The translations under genes and the position numbers were made by a program. From positions 62,001 to 126,000 of the forward strand of contig NZ_VCBA01000009.1 of assembly GCF_007995245.1 (NCBI RefSeq): a DNA stretch of 64,000 bases, read 5' to 3'. Below are positions 17,231 to 24,733 of the stretch, one piece after another. This DNA is from Tateyamaria sp. syn59 (GTDB lineage Bacteria; Pseudomonadota; Alphaproteobacteria; Rhodobacterales; Rhodobacteraceae). Below the pieces are notes generated by a model that saw only the letters and a program-made list of their open reading frames with translations, did not search any database and was not told the origin of the DNA. Position 1 is the stretch's first letter. Each line of letters begins with the position of its first letter.

Positions 17231-18196
17231 ATGAAGCGCTTCAAGAACATTCTTGTCGTCTCGAACCCGGAAGGCGTGTCCGATCCGCTGGTGGCCCGTG
17301 CGCAATGGCTGGCACAGGCCAACGGCGCGCGGCTGACGCTGCTTGATGTGTCCGAAACCAATCAATCCGACCTCGCCCGCATGCTGTCGACACTGTCAGG
17401 CCAGCGCGGGCGCGAGGTGGGCGCCGATCTGCTGGCCGCCCGCAAGGATCAGCTGGAACAGGTGGCCGCCGGTCTGCGCGGCAACGGCGCTCAGGTGTCG
17501 ACCGTACTGGCCCAGGGCGTGGGCTTTATCGAGGTGATCCGCCACGTCCTGACCCACGACCACGACCTCGTCCTCAAAGCCGCCGATCAGACGCCGACCT
17601 GGAACGTTCTGGGCGGGCCAGACCTGCATCTTCTGCGCAAATGCCCCTGCCCCGTCTGGATCCTAAACAGCAAGGCCGAGCCAAGGTACAAGCGCATTAT
17701 GGCTGCTGTCGATCCCGACCCAGATGACGAAACCCGCAACGCGCTCAACCACAAGGTCATGCAGCTGGCCACGTCTCTGTCCGTGCAGGACGACGCCAAG
17801 CTCGACGTCCTGAACGCCTGGTACCTCTACGAAGAGCACCTCTTACGCTCCAGCCGCGTCCACACGCCGCCCGAAGAGATCGAGGCGCTGCTTCTGCGCA
17901 CGAAACAGGAAAGCCGCGCCCGACTGACCGCGCTGACGCACCAGTACACCGAGTTCTCGGACCGGATGCAGGTCATGCACATCAAGGGCGTCGCGGCGGA
18001 CGTGATTGCACAGCACGCGCATGAACAGCACATCGACACGCTGGTCATGGGCACGCTCGGACGCACCGGCCTGTCGGGCATGTTCATCGGCAATACCGCG
18101 GACACGATCCTCAGCCGGGTCACCTGCTCCGTCCTTGCCGTCAAGCCCGAGGGCTTTATTTCACCCGTGACGATTGAAGAACTGGAAACGCATTGA
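17231..18196 (+). CDS. Universal stress protein, tandem UspA domains (UspE-like)
   Basis: 321 residues from ATG 17231. Two UspA domains lie in tandem: residues 1-150 (FKNILVVSNPEG...LRKCPCPVWIL) and 155-310 (YKRIMAAVDPDPDD...). Domain 2 keeps the ATP-site pattern G-x2-G-x9-G (GTLGRTGLSGMFIGNT) followed by SRVTCSVLAVKPEGF. Domain 1 lacks that motif. The TGA stop overlaps the TTG start of mrpA by 3 bp, so the protein is translated from the antiporter operon. A stress-linked role with the Mrp antiporter is inferred from this coupling. Confidence 0.9.
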   Translation: MKRFKNILVVSNPEGVSDPLVARAQWLAQANGARLTLLDVSETNQSDLARMLSTLSGQRGREVGADLLAARKDQLEQVAAGLRGNGAQVSTVLAQGVGFIEVIRHVLTHDHDLVLKAADQTPTWNVLGGPDLHLLRKCPCPVWILNSKAEPRYKRIMAAVDPDPDDETRNALNHKVMQLATSLSVQDDAKLDVLNAWYLYEEHLLRSSRVHTPPEEIEALLLRTKQESRARLTALTHQYTEFSDRMQVMHIKGVAADVIAQHAHEQHIDTLVMGTLGRTGLSGMFIGNTADTILSRVTCSVLAVKPEGFISPVTIEELETH

Positions 18197-20466
18197 ACGA
18201 CGACACGGCCACCGCGACCAAACCCACGGGAAACGGCCTTGTCGGCCTCATCCCCGTCGGGATCGCGCTCCTCCTCTTCGGCTGGTTCCTCAGCCTCGCG
18301 CCTGCCATCGCCGACGGGCAAACCCTGCGCGTCGTCTGGGACTGGGTGCCCTCGCTCGGCATCTCCATGTCGTTCCTGCTCGACGGGCTCAGCCTGACCT
18401 TCGCGCTCCTGATCTCAGGGATAGGTGCGCTCGTGCTGCTCTATTCCAACACCTACCTCGCCGGGCACCCGCAATTTGCACGCTTCGCGCTGTTTCTGAC
18501 CAGCTTCATGCTGGCGATGCTGGGGCTGGTGCTGGCCGATAACCTGATCGGGCTCTTTGTGTTCTGGGAGCTGACGACAATCACCTCCTACCTGCTGATC
18601 GGCTTCGGCCACGACACGACGAAAGGGCGCCGCTCCGCCCTCCAGGCGCTCTTTGTCACCGGTGCAGGCGCCCTCGCCCTGCTCGCAGGCTTCATACTGT
18701 TGGGCTTCTCCATGGGCAGCTTCGAGCTGTCGGAAATCCTCGTCCAGGCCGACGCGCTCAAGGCGCACGAGATGTACCTGCCGATCCTCATCCTGATCCT
18801 GGCGGGGACATTCACCAAATCGGCGCAGTTCCCCTTCCACTTCTGGCTGCCCAACGCCATGGCCGCCCCCACGCCGGTCTCGGCCTTCCTGCACTCGGCC
18901 ACGATGGTCAAGGCGGGCGTCTACCTGATGGCGCGGATGCACCCGGGCATGTCAGGCACCGATGTCTGGTTCTGGACGCTCACCATCGCAGGCGCGTTCA
19001 CAGCCGTGTTCGCCAGCATCCTCGCCCTACGCCAGACGGACCTGAAACAAGCCCTCGCCTACACCACGCTCATGGCGCTCGGCACGCTCACCCTGTTCCT
19101 CGGCCAAACCTCCGGTTACGCCATGACGGCCTTCGCCACGTTCCTCGTGGTCCACTCGCTCTACAAGGCATCGCTCTTCCTCGTGGTGGGCTGCATCGAC
19201 CACTCCACCGGCACGCGCGAAGCAGACGTGCTGGGGGGCCTCGGGCGTATCATGCCGTTCACAGCCTTCGCCGCCGGGCTTGCCGCCCTCTCTATGGCCG
19301 GTTTCCCGCCCTTCTTGGGCTTCATCGGCAAGGAACTGAAATACGCGGGCATCCTCGCCATCGGTTCAGAGCCGTTCATCTTCGCCGCCGCCCTCCTGCT
19401 GGCCAACGCGCTCATGTTCGCTGTGGCGGGCATCGTCGCCCTGCGCCCCTTCTGGCAACGCACTGGCATCGCCCTGCCCCGCAAACCGCAGGAGGCGCCC
19501 TGGACCATGCTCGCAGGGCCGGTGATCCTCGCCGTCCTCGGAGCGCTCTTTGGCGTCTACCCGGACTTGCTACAGGTCTCGCTGGTCGATCCGACGGTCA
19601 AATCCCTGTTGGGCTCCATCGAGGATTCCAAGGAGCTCAAACTCTGGGCCGGTGTGAACATGCCGCTGATTATGTCCATCGCCACCGTGGCCCTCGGCGC
19701 GGCGCTCTATCTCGGCCACAAACGCCTGCGCCCCGCGCTCGGGCGGCTGGTCGATGCCTCACCACAATTCGACAACGGCTGGGACAGGTTCCTCGCCGGG
19801 CTCAAGGCCTTCGCGGCATGGCAAACCCGGATCATCCAGCCGGGCATCCTGCGGCGCTACATCTTTGCCACCTTCGCCACGGTGCTGATCGCCATCGGCG
19901 GCACCATGCTCCTGCGCAACGCCATGCCCGCCCTGCCCGACCTCTCGGACATCACCTTCCAGAACGTGGCCCTCGTGGTGCTGATCAGCGCAGGCGCGCT
20001 GCTGACAGCCGTGACCAGCTCGCGCATCGCTGCCATGGCGGCTCTCGGCGTCGTGGGCATCGGCGTTGCGATGATCTTCATCGTGTTCAGCGCGCCTGAC
20101 GTGGCCATCACCCAATTGCTGGTCGAAACGCTGGTGGTCGTGCTGGTGGCCGTAGCGCTCCTGCGCCTGCCCGTGCTCGATGAAAACGGACGCGACCGGC
20201 GCCCGCTTGATGCGATCCTGGCGGGCGGCGTCGGCCTGTCTGTTACACTGGTCCTGCTGGCCGTGCTCGAAACCCCGCTTGACCTGCGCCTGACCGAGTA
20301 TTTCGAGGTAACAAGCTGGCCCGAAGCCTTCGGCCGCAACATCGTCAACGTCATCCTCGTGGACTTCCGCGCGCTCGACACCTTTGGCGAGATTGCCGTG
20401 GTCGTAATCGCCGCACTCTCGGCCTACGCCCTCCTGCGCACCACACACCCAAGGAAAGACCCATGA
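18193..20466 (+). CDS. mrpA: Mrp Na+/H+ antiporter subunit A
   Basis: 757 residues. The start codon is TTG at 18193, overlapping the uspA stop; no other suitable start exists before the first helix. The NuoL-like core shows LFVFWELTTITSYLLIGF, FPFHFWLPNAMAAPTPVSAFLHSATMVKAGVYL and the SLYKASLFLVVGCIDH lysine helix. The C-terminal 200 residues form the MrpA-specific extension with an MbhD/MbhE-like part (VALVVLISAGALLTAVTSSRIAAMAALGVVGIG). It forms the proton/sodium-translocating unit of the Mrp complex in the cytoplasmic membrane, together with subunits B-G encoded directly downstream. Confidence 0.95.
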   Translation: MNDDTATATKPTGNGLVGLIPVGIALLLFGWFLSLAPAIADGQTLRVVWDWVPSLGISMSFLLDGLSLTFALLISGIGALVLLYSNTYLAGHPQFARFALFLTSFMLAMLGLVLADNLIGLFVFWELTTITSYLLIGFGHDTTKGRRSALQALFVTGAGALALLAGFILLGFSMGSFELSEILVQADALKAHEMYLPILILILAGTFTKSAQFPFHFWLPNAMAAPTPVSAFLHSATMVKAGVYLMARMHPGMSGTDVWFWTLTIAGAFTAVFASILALRQTDLKQALAYTTLMALGTLTLFLGQTSGYAMTAFATFLVVHSLYKASLFLVVGCIDHSTGTREADVLGGLGRIMPFTAFAAGLAALSMAGFPPFLGFIGKELKYAGILAIGSEPFIFAAALLLANALMFAVAGIVALRPFWQRTGIALPRKPQEAPWTMLAGPVILAVLGALFGVYPDLLQVSLVDPTVKSLLGSIEDSKELKLWAGVNMPLIMSIATVALGAALYLGHKRLRPALGRLVDASPQFDNGWDRFLAGLKAFAAWQTRIIQPGILRRYIFATFATVLIAIGGTMLLRNAMPALPDLSDITFQNVALVVLISAGALLTAVTSSRIAAMAALGVVGIGVAMIFIVFSAPDVAITQLLVETLVVVLVAVALLRLPVLDENGRDRRPLDAILAGGVGLSVTLVLLAVLETPLDLRLTEYFEVTSWPEAFGRNIVNVILVDFRALDTFGEIAVVVIAALSAYALLRTTHPRKDP

Positions 20467-20882
20467 ACTCGATCATCCTCCGTGTGGGCACCCAGTACCT
20501 GTGCGGGATCCTCGTGCTGTTCTCGCTCTACATGCTGATCCGCGGCCATAATGAGCCCGGAGGCGGCTTTATCGGCGGCCTCATAGGCTCTACGGGCTTT
20601 GTCCTGTTCGCGCTGGCCTGTGGCACGGCAGACGCCCGCAATGCCCTCAAGGTCATGCCACAGAACATCGCCATGGCGGGCCTTGGCATCGCGCTTCTGG
20701 CCGGGATCTATGCCGCCATCTTCGGCGACGCGCTCTTTACCGGCCAATGGCTTTTCATCAACGAAACGCCCGAGGACAAGGGGATCCCCATTTCCACCGT
20801 CCTGTTCTTCGACATCGGGGTCTATCTGGTGGTCTTCGGCTCCATCCTCTCCATCGTCTTCGCCATGGAGGAGGAGATCTAG
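20463..20882 (+). CDS. mrpB: Mrp Na+/H+ antiporter subunit B
   Basis: 139 residues, four membrane helices. It starts with ILRVGTQYLCGILVLFSLYMLIRGHNEPGGGFIGGL; the GHNEPGGGF motif is diagnostic of MnhB/MrpB. The ATG overlaps the mrpA stop by 4 bp. It is a structural part of the antiporter and is encoded separately from mrpA here, as in the seven-gene type of operon. Confidence 0.95.
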   Translation: MNSIILRVGTQYLCGILVLFSLYMLIRGHNEPGGGFIGGLIGSTGFVLFALACGTADARNALKVMPQNIAMAGLGIALLAGIYAAIFGDALFTGQWLFINETPEDKGIPISTVLFFDIGVYLVVFGSILSIVFAMEEEI

Positions 20883-21248
20883 ATGGAGGCCCTCATTGCC
20901 ATAACCATCGGCGTGCTCGTTGCCGCATCCGTCTACCTGATGCTGGCGCGCAACGTGCTGCGCTTCATCTTCGGGCTGGTGCTGATCTCGAACGCGGCCA
21001 ACCTGACGATCTTTGTCGCCGGGCGGCTGACCGAAGGGGCGCCGCCCCTGATCCCCGTGGGCGCGGACGGCCCCGTGGGCGACGTGGCGAACGCCCTGCC
21101 CCAAGCGCTGGTGCTGACCGCTATCGTGATCGGCTTTGGCCTCTTTGCGTTCGCCCTCGTGCTGATGTTCCGCGCCTATTCGACCTTGGGCACGCTTTAT
21201 TCCGACGACATGCGGATCGCTGAGCCGCGCACAGAAGACAAGACATGA
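20883..21248 (+). CDS. mrpC: Mrp Na+/H+ antiporter subunit C (NuoK-like)
   Basis: 121 residues, three membrane helices, homologous to NuoK: LARNVLRFIFGLVLISNAANLTIF and DPLPQALVLTAIVIGFG-type helix 3 (ALPQALVLTAIVIGFGLFAFALVL). The start codon follows the mrpB stop with no gap. Its stop overlaps the start of mrpD. Confidence 0.95.
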   Translation: MEALIAITIGVLVAASVYLMLARNVLRFIFGLVLISNAANLTIFVAGRLTEGAPPLIPVGADGPVGDVANALPQALVLTAIVIGFGLFAFALVLMFRAYSTLGTLYSDDMRIAEPRTEDKT

Positions 21249-22744
21249 CCTGGACCCTTGCGACCCCCCTCGTACTGCCCTTCCTGACGGCGGTACTGGC
21301 CTTCCTTGCCCGCTACGGGGCTGCCGGGCGCTGGTTCAGCGTCGCAGGCAATGCCATTCTGCTCGGCGCTTCCATCCTGCTGATGGCCCGCGTGCTCGAT
21401 CAAGGCGTGATCGCCACCCAGATGGGCGGCTGGGCCGCGCCCTTCGGCATCACGCTGGTGGCCGACTACCTCTCGGCGGTCATGGTGGTCATCACGGCCA
21501 TCACCGCGCTTGCTGTGTCGGTCTACGCCCTCTCCGACATCGACGAGCGCAAGGAACACCTGGGCTACCACGCCCTCTTCAACATCCTGATCGGCGGCGT
21601 TGTGGGCGCTTTCCTGACCGGCGACCTCTTCAACCTCTACGTTTGGTTCGAGGTTATGCTGATCTCGTCCTTCGGCCTCCTGATCCTTGGTGGCAAGAAG
21701 GAGCAGATCGACGGCGGCATCAAATACGTCACGCTCAACCTGATCTCGACCATCCTGTTCCTGTCGGGGATCGGCCTGCTTTACGGCATGACCGGCACGC
21801 TCAACATGGCCGACATGGCCCGTGCCATCGACACGGTCGAAAACCAGGGCCTCGTGACCGTGGTGGCCATGATGTTCATGGTCGCCTTCGGAGTCAAAGC
21901 GGCGGTCTTCCCCCTCTTTTTCTGGCTCCCCGCCGCCTATCACACACCGGCCTTCTCAGTGTCCGCCGTGTTCGCGGGCCTGCTGACCAAGGTCGGCGTC
22001 TACGCCCTCATCCGCATGTTCACGCTCGTATTCGATGGCGACATCGGCTTCACCCACCAGATCCTGCTCTGGGTCGCGGCGCTTACCATGGTGACGGGTG
22101 TTCTGGGGGCCGCAGCCCAGAACGACATGCGCAAGATCCTGTCCTTCCACATCGTCAGCCAGATCGGCTACATGATCATGGGCCTCGCGCTCCTGACACC
22201 CCTCGCTGTGGCCGGGGCCGTGTTCTACCTCGTCCACCACATCATCGTGAAAGCAAACCTCTTCCTCATCGCAGGCGTTGCCGAACGCACAGCAGGCTCC
22301 ACCAACCTTGACCGCATCGGCGGGCTCTACAAATCCGCCCCCCTGCTGGCGGTCCTGTTCTTCATCCCCGCCTTCTCACTTGCGGGTTTCCCCCCGCTCT
22401 CCGGCTTCTGGGCCAAATACGTGCTGGTCGCCGCCGCGATCGAGATCGAGGGCTGGATCATCGCCGCCGTCGCCCTGCTCGTGGGCCTGCTAACCATCTT
22501 CTCCATGACCAAGATCTGGGCCGAAGCCTTCTGGAAACCACACCCCGAGGGCGTCGACCCCGAACTCACCCGCCTGACACCACAGGCGCGGCGCAACCTG
22601 CTGATCCCCATCGCGGCACTGGCAGCAATGACCCTCGTCATCGGCTTCTCGCCCGACCCCTTCGTGACCTTCGCCAAGGACGCCGCGGCTCAACTTCTCG
22701 ATCCGACAGCCTATATCACTACGGTACTCGGGGGTGAGGCATGA
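21245..22744 (+). CDS. mrpD: Mrp Na+/H+ antiporter subunit D (NuoN/NuoM-like)
   Basis: 499 residues with about 14 helices. Key motifs are NLYVWFEVMLISSFGLLIL (conserved Glu of the proton channel), AVFPLFFWLPAAYHTPAFSVSAVFAGLLTKVGVYALIR in two overlapping helices, and HHIIVKANLFLIAGVAER. It belongs to the NADH-dehydrogenase-like antiporter subunits and partners MrpA. It has 4-bp overlaps with mrpC and mrpE. Confidence 0.95.
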   Translation: MTWTLATPLVLPFLTAVLAFLARYGAAGRWFSVAGNAILLGASILLMARVLDQGVIATQMGGWAAPFGITLVADYLSAVMVVITAITALAVSVYALSDIDERKEHLGYHALFNILIGGVVGAFLTGDLFNLYVWFEVMLISSFGLLILGGKKEQIDGGIKYVTLNLISTILFLSGIGLLYGMTGTLNMADMARAIDTVENQGLVTVVAMMFMVAFGVKAAVFPLFFWLPAAYHTPAFSVSAVFAGLLTKVGVYALIRMFTLVFDGDIGFTHQILLWVAALTMVTGVLGAAAQNDMRKILSFHIVSQIGYMIMGLALLTPLAVAGAVFYLVHHIIVKANLFLIAGVAERTAGSTNLDRIGGLYKSAPLLAVLFFIPAFSLAGFPPLSGFWAKYVLVAAAIEIEGWIIAAVALLVGLLTIFSMTKIWAEAFWKPHPEGVDPELTRLTPQARRNLLIPIAALAAMTLVIGFSPDPFVTFAKDAAAQLLDPTAYITTVLGGEA

Positions 22745-23226
22745 ACACACTGGTCGCCAACATCTTCTTCGCCGTGGCGTGGATGATCCTGTTCAACACA
22801 TTCACCTGGCTGTCCGTACTGTCCGGGCTGGCGGTGGGCTACGTCGTGCTTTTGCTGATCCAACCGCTCGCGGGGGTCAAATCCACCTACTTCAAGCGGG
22901 TCTGGTACTGGACCAAGCTGCTGGTGATGTTCAACTACGAACTGATCGTGTCCAGCATCGAAGTGCTGTGGGACATCTTCACACCCTCCCACCGCTCGAA
23001 CCCCGCCATCGTCAACATGCCGCTCGACGTCAAGACCGACGCAGGCATCCTGCTCGTGACAAACCTCATCTCGCTCACCCCCGGCACGCTCAGCATCGAC
23101 GTCAGCGAAGACCGCAAGACACTCAAACTGCACGTGATGTTCGCGGACGACCCCGAAGCAGTGTGCCGCTCGCTCAAACAGGGCATGGAACGCTGGGTGA
23201 TCGACGCAGTGGAGGACCGGGAATGA
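22741..23226 (+). CDS. mrpE: Mrp Na+/H+ antiporter subunit E
   Basis: 161 residues, MNHE family: an N-terminal pair of helices (NIFFAVAWMILFNTFTWLSVLSGLAVGYVVL), the linker KRVWYWTKLLVMFNYELIVSS and a cytoplasmic C-terminal domain with LTPGTLSIDVSEDRKTLKLHVM. It is required for assembly or activity of Mrp complexes in studied bacteria. It overlaps mrpD and mrpF by 4 bp each. Confidence 0.94.
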   Translation: MNTLVANIFFAVAWMILFNTFTWLSVLSGLAVGYVVLLLIQPLAGVKSTYFKRVWYWTKLLVMFNYELIVSSIEVLWDIFTPSHRSNPAIVNMPLDVKTDAGILLVTNLISLTPGTLSIDVSEDRKTLKLHVMFADDPEAVCRSLKQGMERWVIDAVEDRE

Positions 23227-23528
23227 CACTCATGGACACCGCCCTGACCCTTGGCTTCGCACTGGTCTTTATCGGCGTGGGGCTGGCGATGGTCCGCCTC
23301 GCCATCGGCCCCACCCTGCCCGACCGCGTGGTCGCGCTCGACCAGATGACGATCTCCATCGTGGCGTTCTGCGGGCTTGCGGCCATCCGATCCCAAGACG
23401 CAGCCTTCCTCGACGTGGCCCTCGTCCTGGCGCTCGTGGGCTTCCTCGCAACGGTCGCACTTGCCCGCTTTGCCGAACGGGTCGTCGTGCGACGCGAGGC
23501 CGAGGATGAAGAGGAGGACACCCAATGA
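23223..23528 (+). CDS. mrpF: Mrp Na+/H+ antiporter subunit F
   Basis: 101 residues from ATG 23223 (ATGA overlap with mrpE). Three helices; the motif RLAIGPTLPDRVVALD is characteristic of MrpF. The C-terminal tail is acidic (AEDEEEDT). The stop overlaps the start of mrpG. Confidence 0.94.
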   Translation: MTLMDTALTLGFALVFIGVGLAMVRLAIGPTLPDRVVALDQMTISIVAFCGLAAIRSQDAAFLDVALVLALVGFLATVALARFAERVVVRREAEDEEEDTQ

Positions 23529-23866
23529 TCGACCTTTCCGCCGCCTTCCTCGTCTTTCTGGGCGCCGCCATGACCGTCGCCGCAGGCATCGGCGTCCTGC
23601 GCCTGCCTGACGTGTTCACACGGATGCACGCCGCAACCAAGGTCGGCACGCTCGGCTCCGGCCTCATCATGGCCGGGGCAGCGCTGCACTTTGCCGACCC
23701 TGCCATCATCCTGCGCTGCGTTCTAATCGTCTTCTTCCTGCTGCTCACGGCCCCCATCGGCGCCCACATGATCGGGCGCGCCTCGCTCCGGCTCGGCATC
23801 ACGCCATGGAGCCCGAAACAAAGCGCAGACAGCAGTCAGGACACCACACGCAACGCAGGGGGCTGA
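23525..23866 (+). CDS. mrpG: Mrp Na+/H+ antiporter subunit G
   Basis: 113 residues, three helices; LRLPDVFTRMHAATKVGTLG is the MrpG/MnhG signature. It is the last gene of the uspA-mrpABCDEFG operon. Its 3' end overlaps the convergent hypothetical gene (stop at 23836) by 31 bp, so no intrinsic terminator fits between them. Confidence 0.94.
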   Translation: MIDLSAAFLVFLGAAMTVAAGIGVLRLPDVFTRMHAATKVGTLGSGLIMAGAALHFADPAIILRCVLIVFFLLLTAPIGAHMIGRASLRLGITPWSPKQSADSSQDTTRNAGG

Positions 23867-24324
23867 CGCACGGGCGTACCCGTCCCAAAGCGCCCGGCCA
23901 GGGCCAGAGCCGACCGGATGACATAAGGGTCCATGCACCCCCGCGTCAGGGCCTCTACGGCGTCCCTCGCGTCGGCTGTCTCATCCCTTCGCATGTGATG
24001 CAGCATGCGCATCATCAGAACCTCGTCGCCCGTGGCCTGCACACGGCTTTCCGGACCGTAAGGATCGTGAAACGCAAAGTCGGCGCGCACGTCATGCAGG
24101 GCGCGCACCAGCTTGGCCACGGCAAATGCAACCGGCAAACCAATGTCCGGCCCCCACCGCTCACCCGCCACGGAAAAGGCGACGAACCAGGTCCGGCGCT
24201 CCGGCTCGACTTCTGCGCAAAACAGATACCGGGCAACGGCCAGAACCCCGGCCTCGAACGGATCCAAAGCCAGCTCCTGCAACGGCAGGTCTGACCCATC
24301 CGAGGGACACGCGCGCAACCTCAT
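23836..24324 (-). CDS. Conserved-looking hypothetical protein
   Basis: 162 residues, soluble, no signal peptide. The sequence is amphipathic and mostly helical, with LDPFEAGVLAVARYLFCAEVEPER near the N-terminus and VLMMRMLHHMRRDETADARDAVEAL later. I do not recognise a family. Its ATG overlaps the stop of the small gene upstream (24321-24527) by 4 bp, so the two are co-translated. The 3' end overlaps mrpG on the other strand. Confidence 0.65.
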   Translation of the reverse strand: MRLRACPSDGSDLPLQELALDPFEAGVLAVARYLFCAEVEPERRTWFVAFSVAGERWGPDIGLPVAFAVAKLVRALHDVRADFAFHDPYGPESRVQATGDEVLMMRMLHHMRRDETADARDAVEALTRGCMDPYVIRSALALAGRFGTGTPVRQPPALRVVS

Positions 24325-24527
24325 GCCCGCTTCTGACCCTCGGCACGGGCCGGATCGGGAAAGCGCACGGCATTGTCGGGCAAAACCTCTGGCACAGCGT
24401 CCGGCACAGGCGCTGCCGCCTTGCTGGGCCAGCGCTGATCGGCCTCCATAGCGGAACGCAATTTCGGGTTCAGCGCACAGCCAAAGCGCCGCGCAAACGC
24501 ATCCATTTGCAATAAGTCGTTGATCAT
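24321..24527 (-). CDS. Small hypothetical protein, first gene of a two-gene unit
   Basis: 68 residues from ATG 24527 (MINDLLQMDAFARRFGCALNPKL...). An upstream in-frame ATG at 24713 is rejected because the intrinsic terminator of the haem-receptor gene (24683-24710) would fall within the coding sequence. The C-terminal half is proline- and alanine-rich (AAAPVPDAVPEVLPDNAV). Function unknown; the 4-bp overlap with the next gene suggests a joint role. Confidence 0.55.
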   Translation of the reverse strand: MINDLLQMDAFARRFGCALNPKLRSAMEADQRWPSKAAAPVPDAVPEVLPDNAVRFPDPARAEGQKRA

Positions 24528-24682
24528 CTCTTGGGGTCCAGCCTTGTTTCTAAGAGCGCGCGCACCGCTCTGGATCACAGATCTACCGGGCACGGCATAG
24601 AAGATGCGCAGGCTGGGTATGGCTTTCCTGACAGAAATAATCAGATTTATCAAGAGGGGACCAAGGCAACGTACAGACCAGC

Positions 24683-24710
24683 AAAAAGGCGGGCCCAATC
24701 GAACCCGCCT
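24683..24710 (-). terminator. Intrinsic terminator of the haem-receptor gene
   Basis: On the minus strand AGGCGGG and CCCGCCT form a perfect 7-bp stem around a 10-nt loop, followed directly by five T. It begins 24 bp after the receptor stop codon at 24734. Confidence 0.9.
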
Positions 24711-24733
24711 CAAAGCATCTGCACTCTTGCGAC

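Noticed and set aside
24528-24713. Longer start for the small hypothetical gene ending at 24321
   Set aside because: It would place the perfect terminator of the haem-receptor gene inside the coding sequence.
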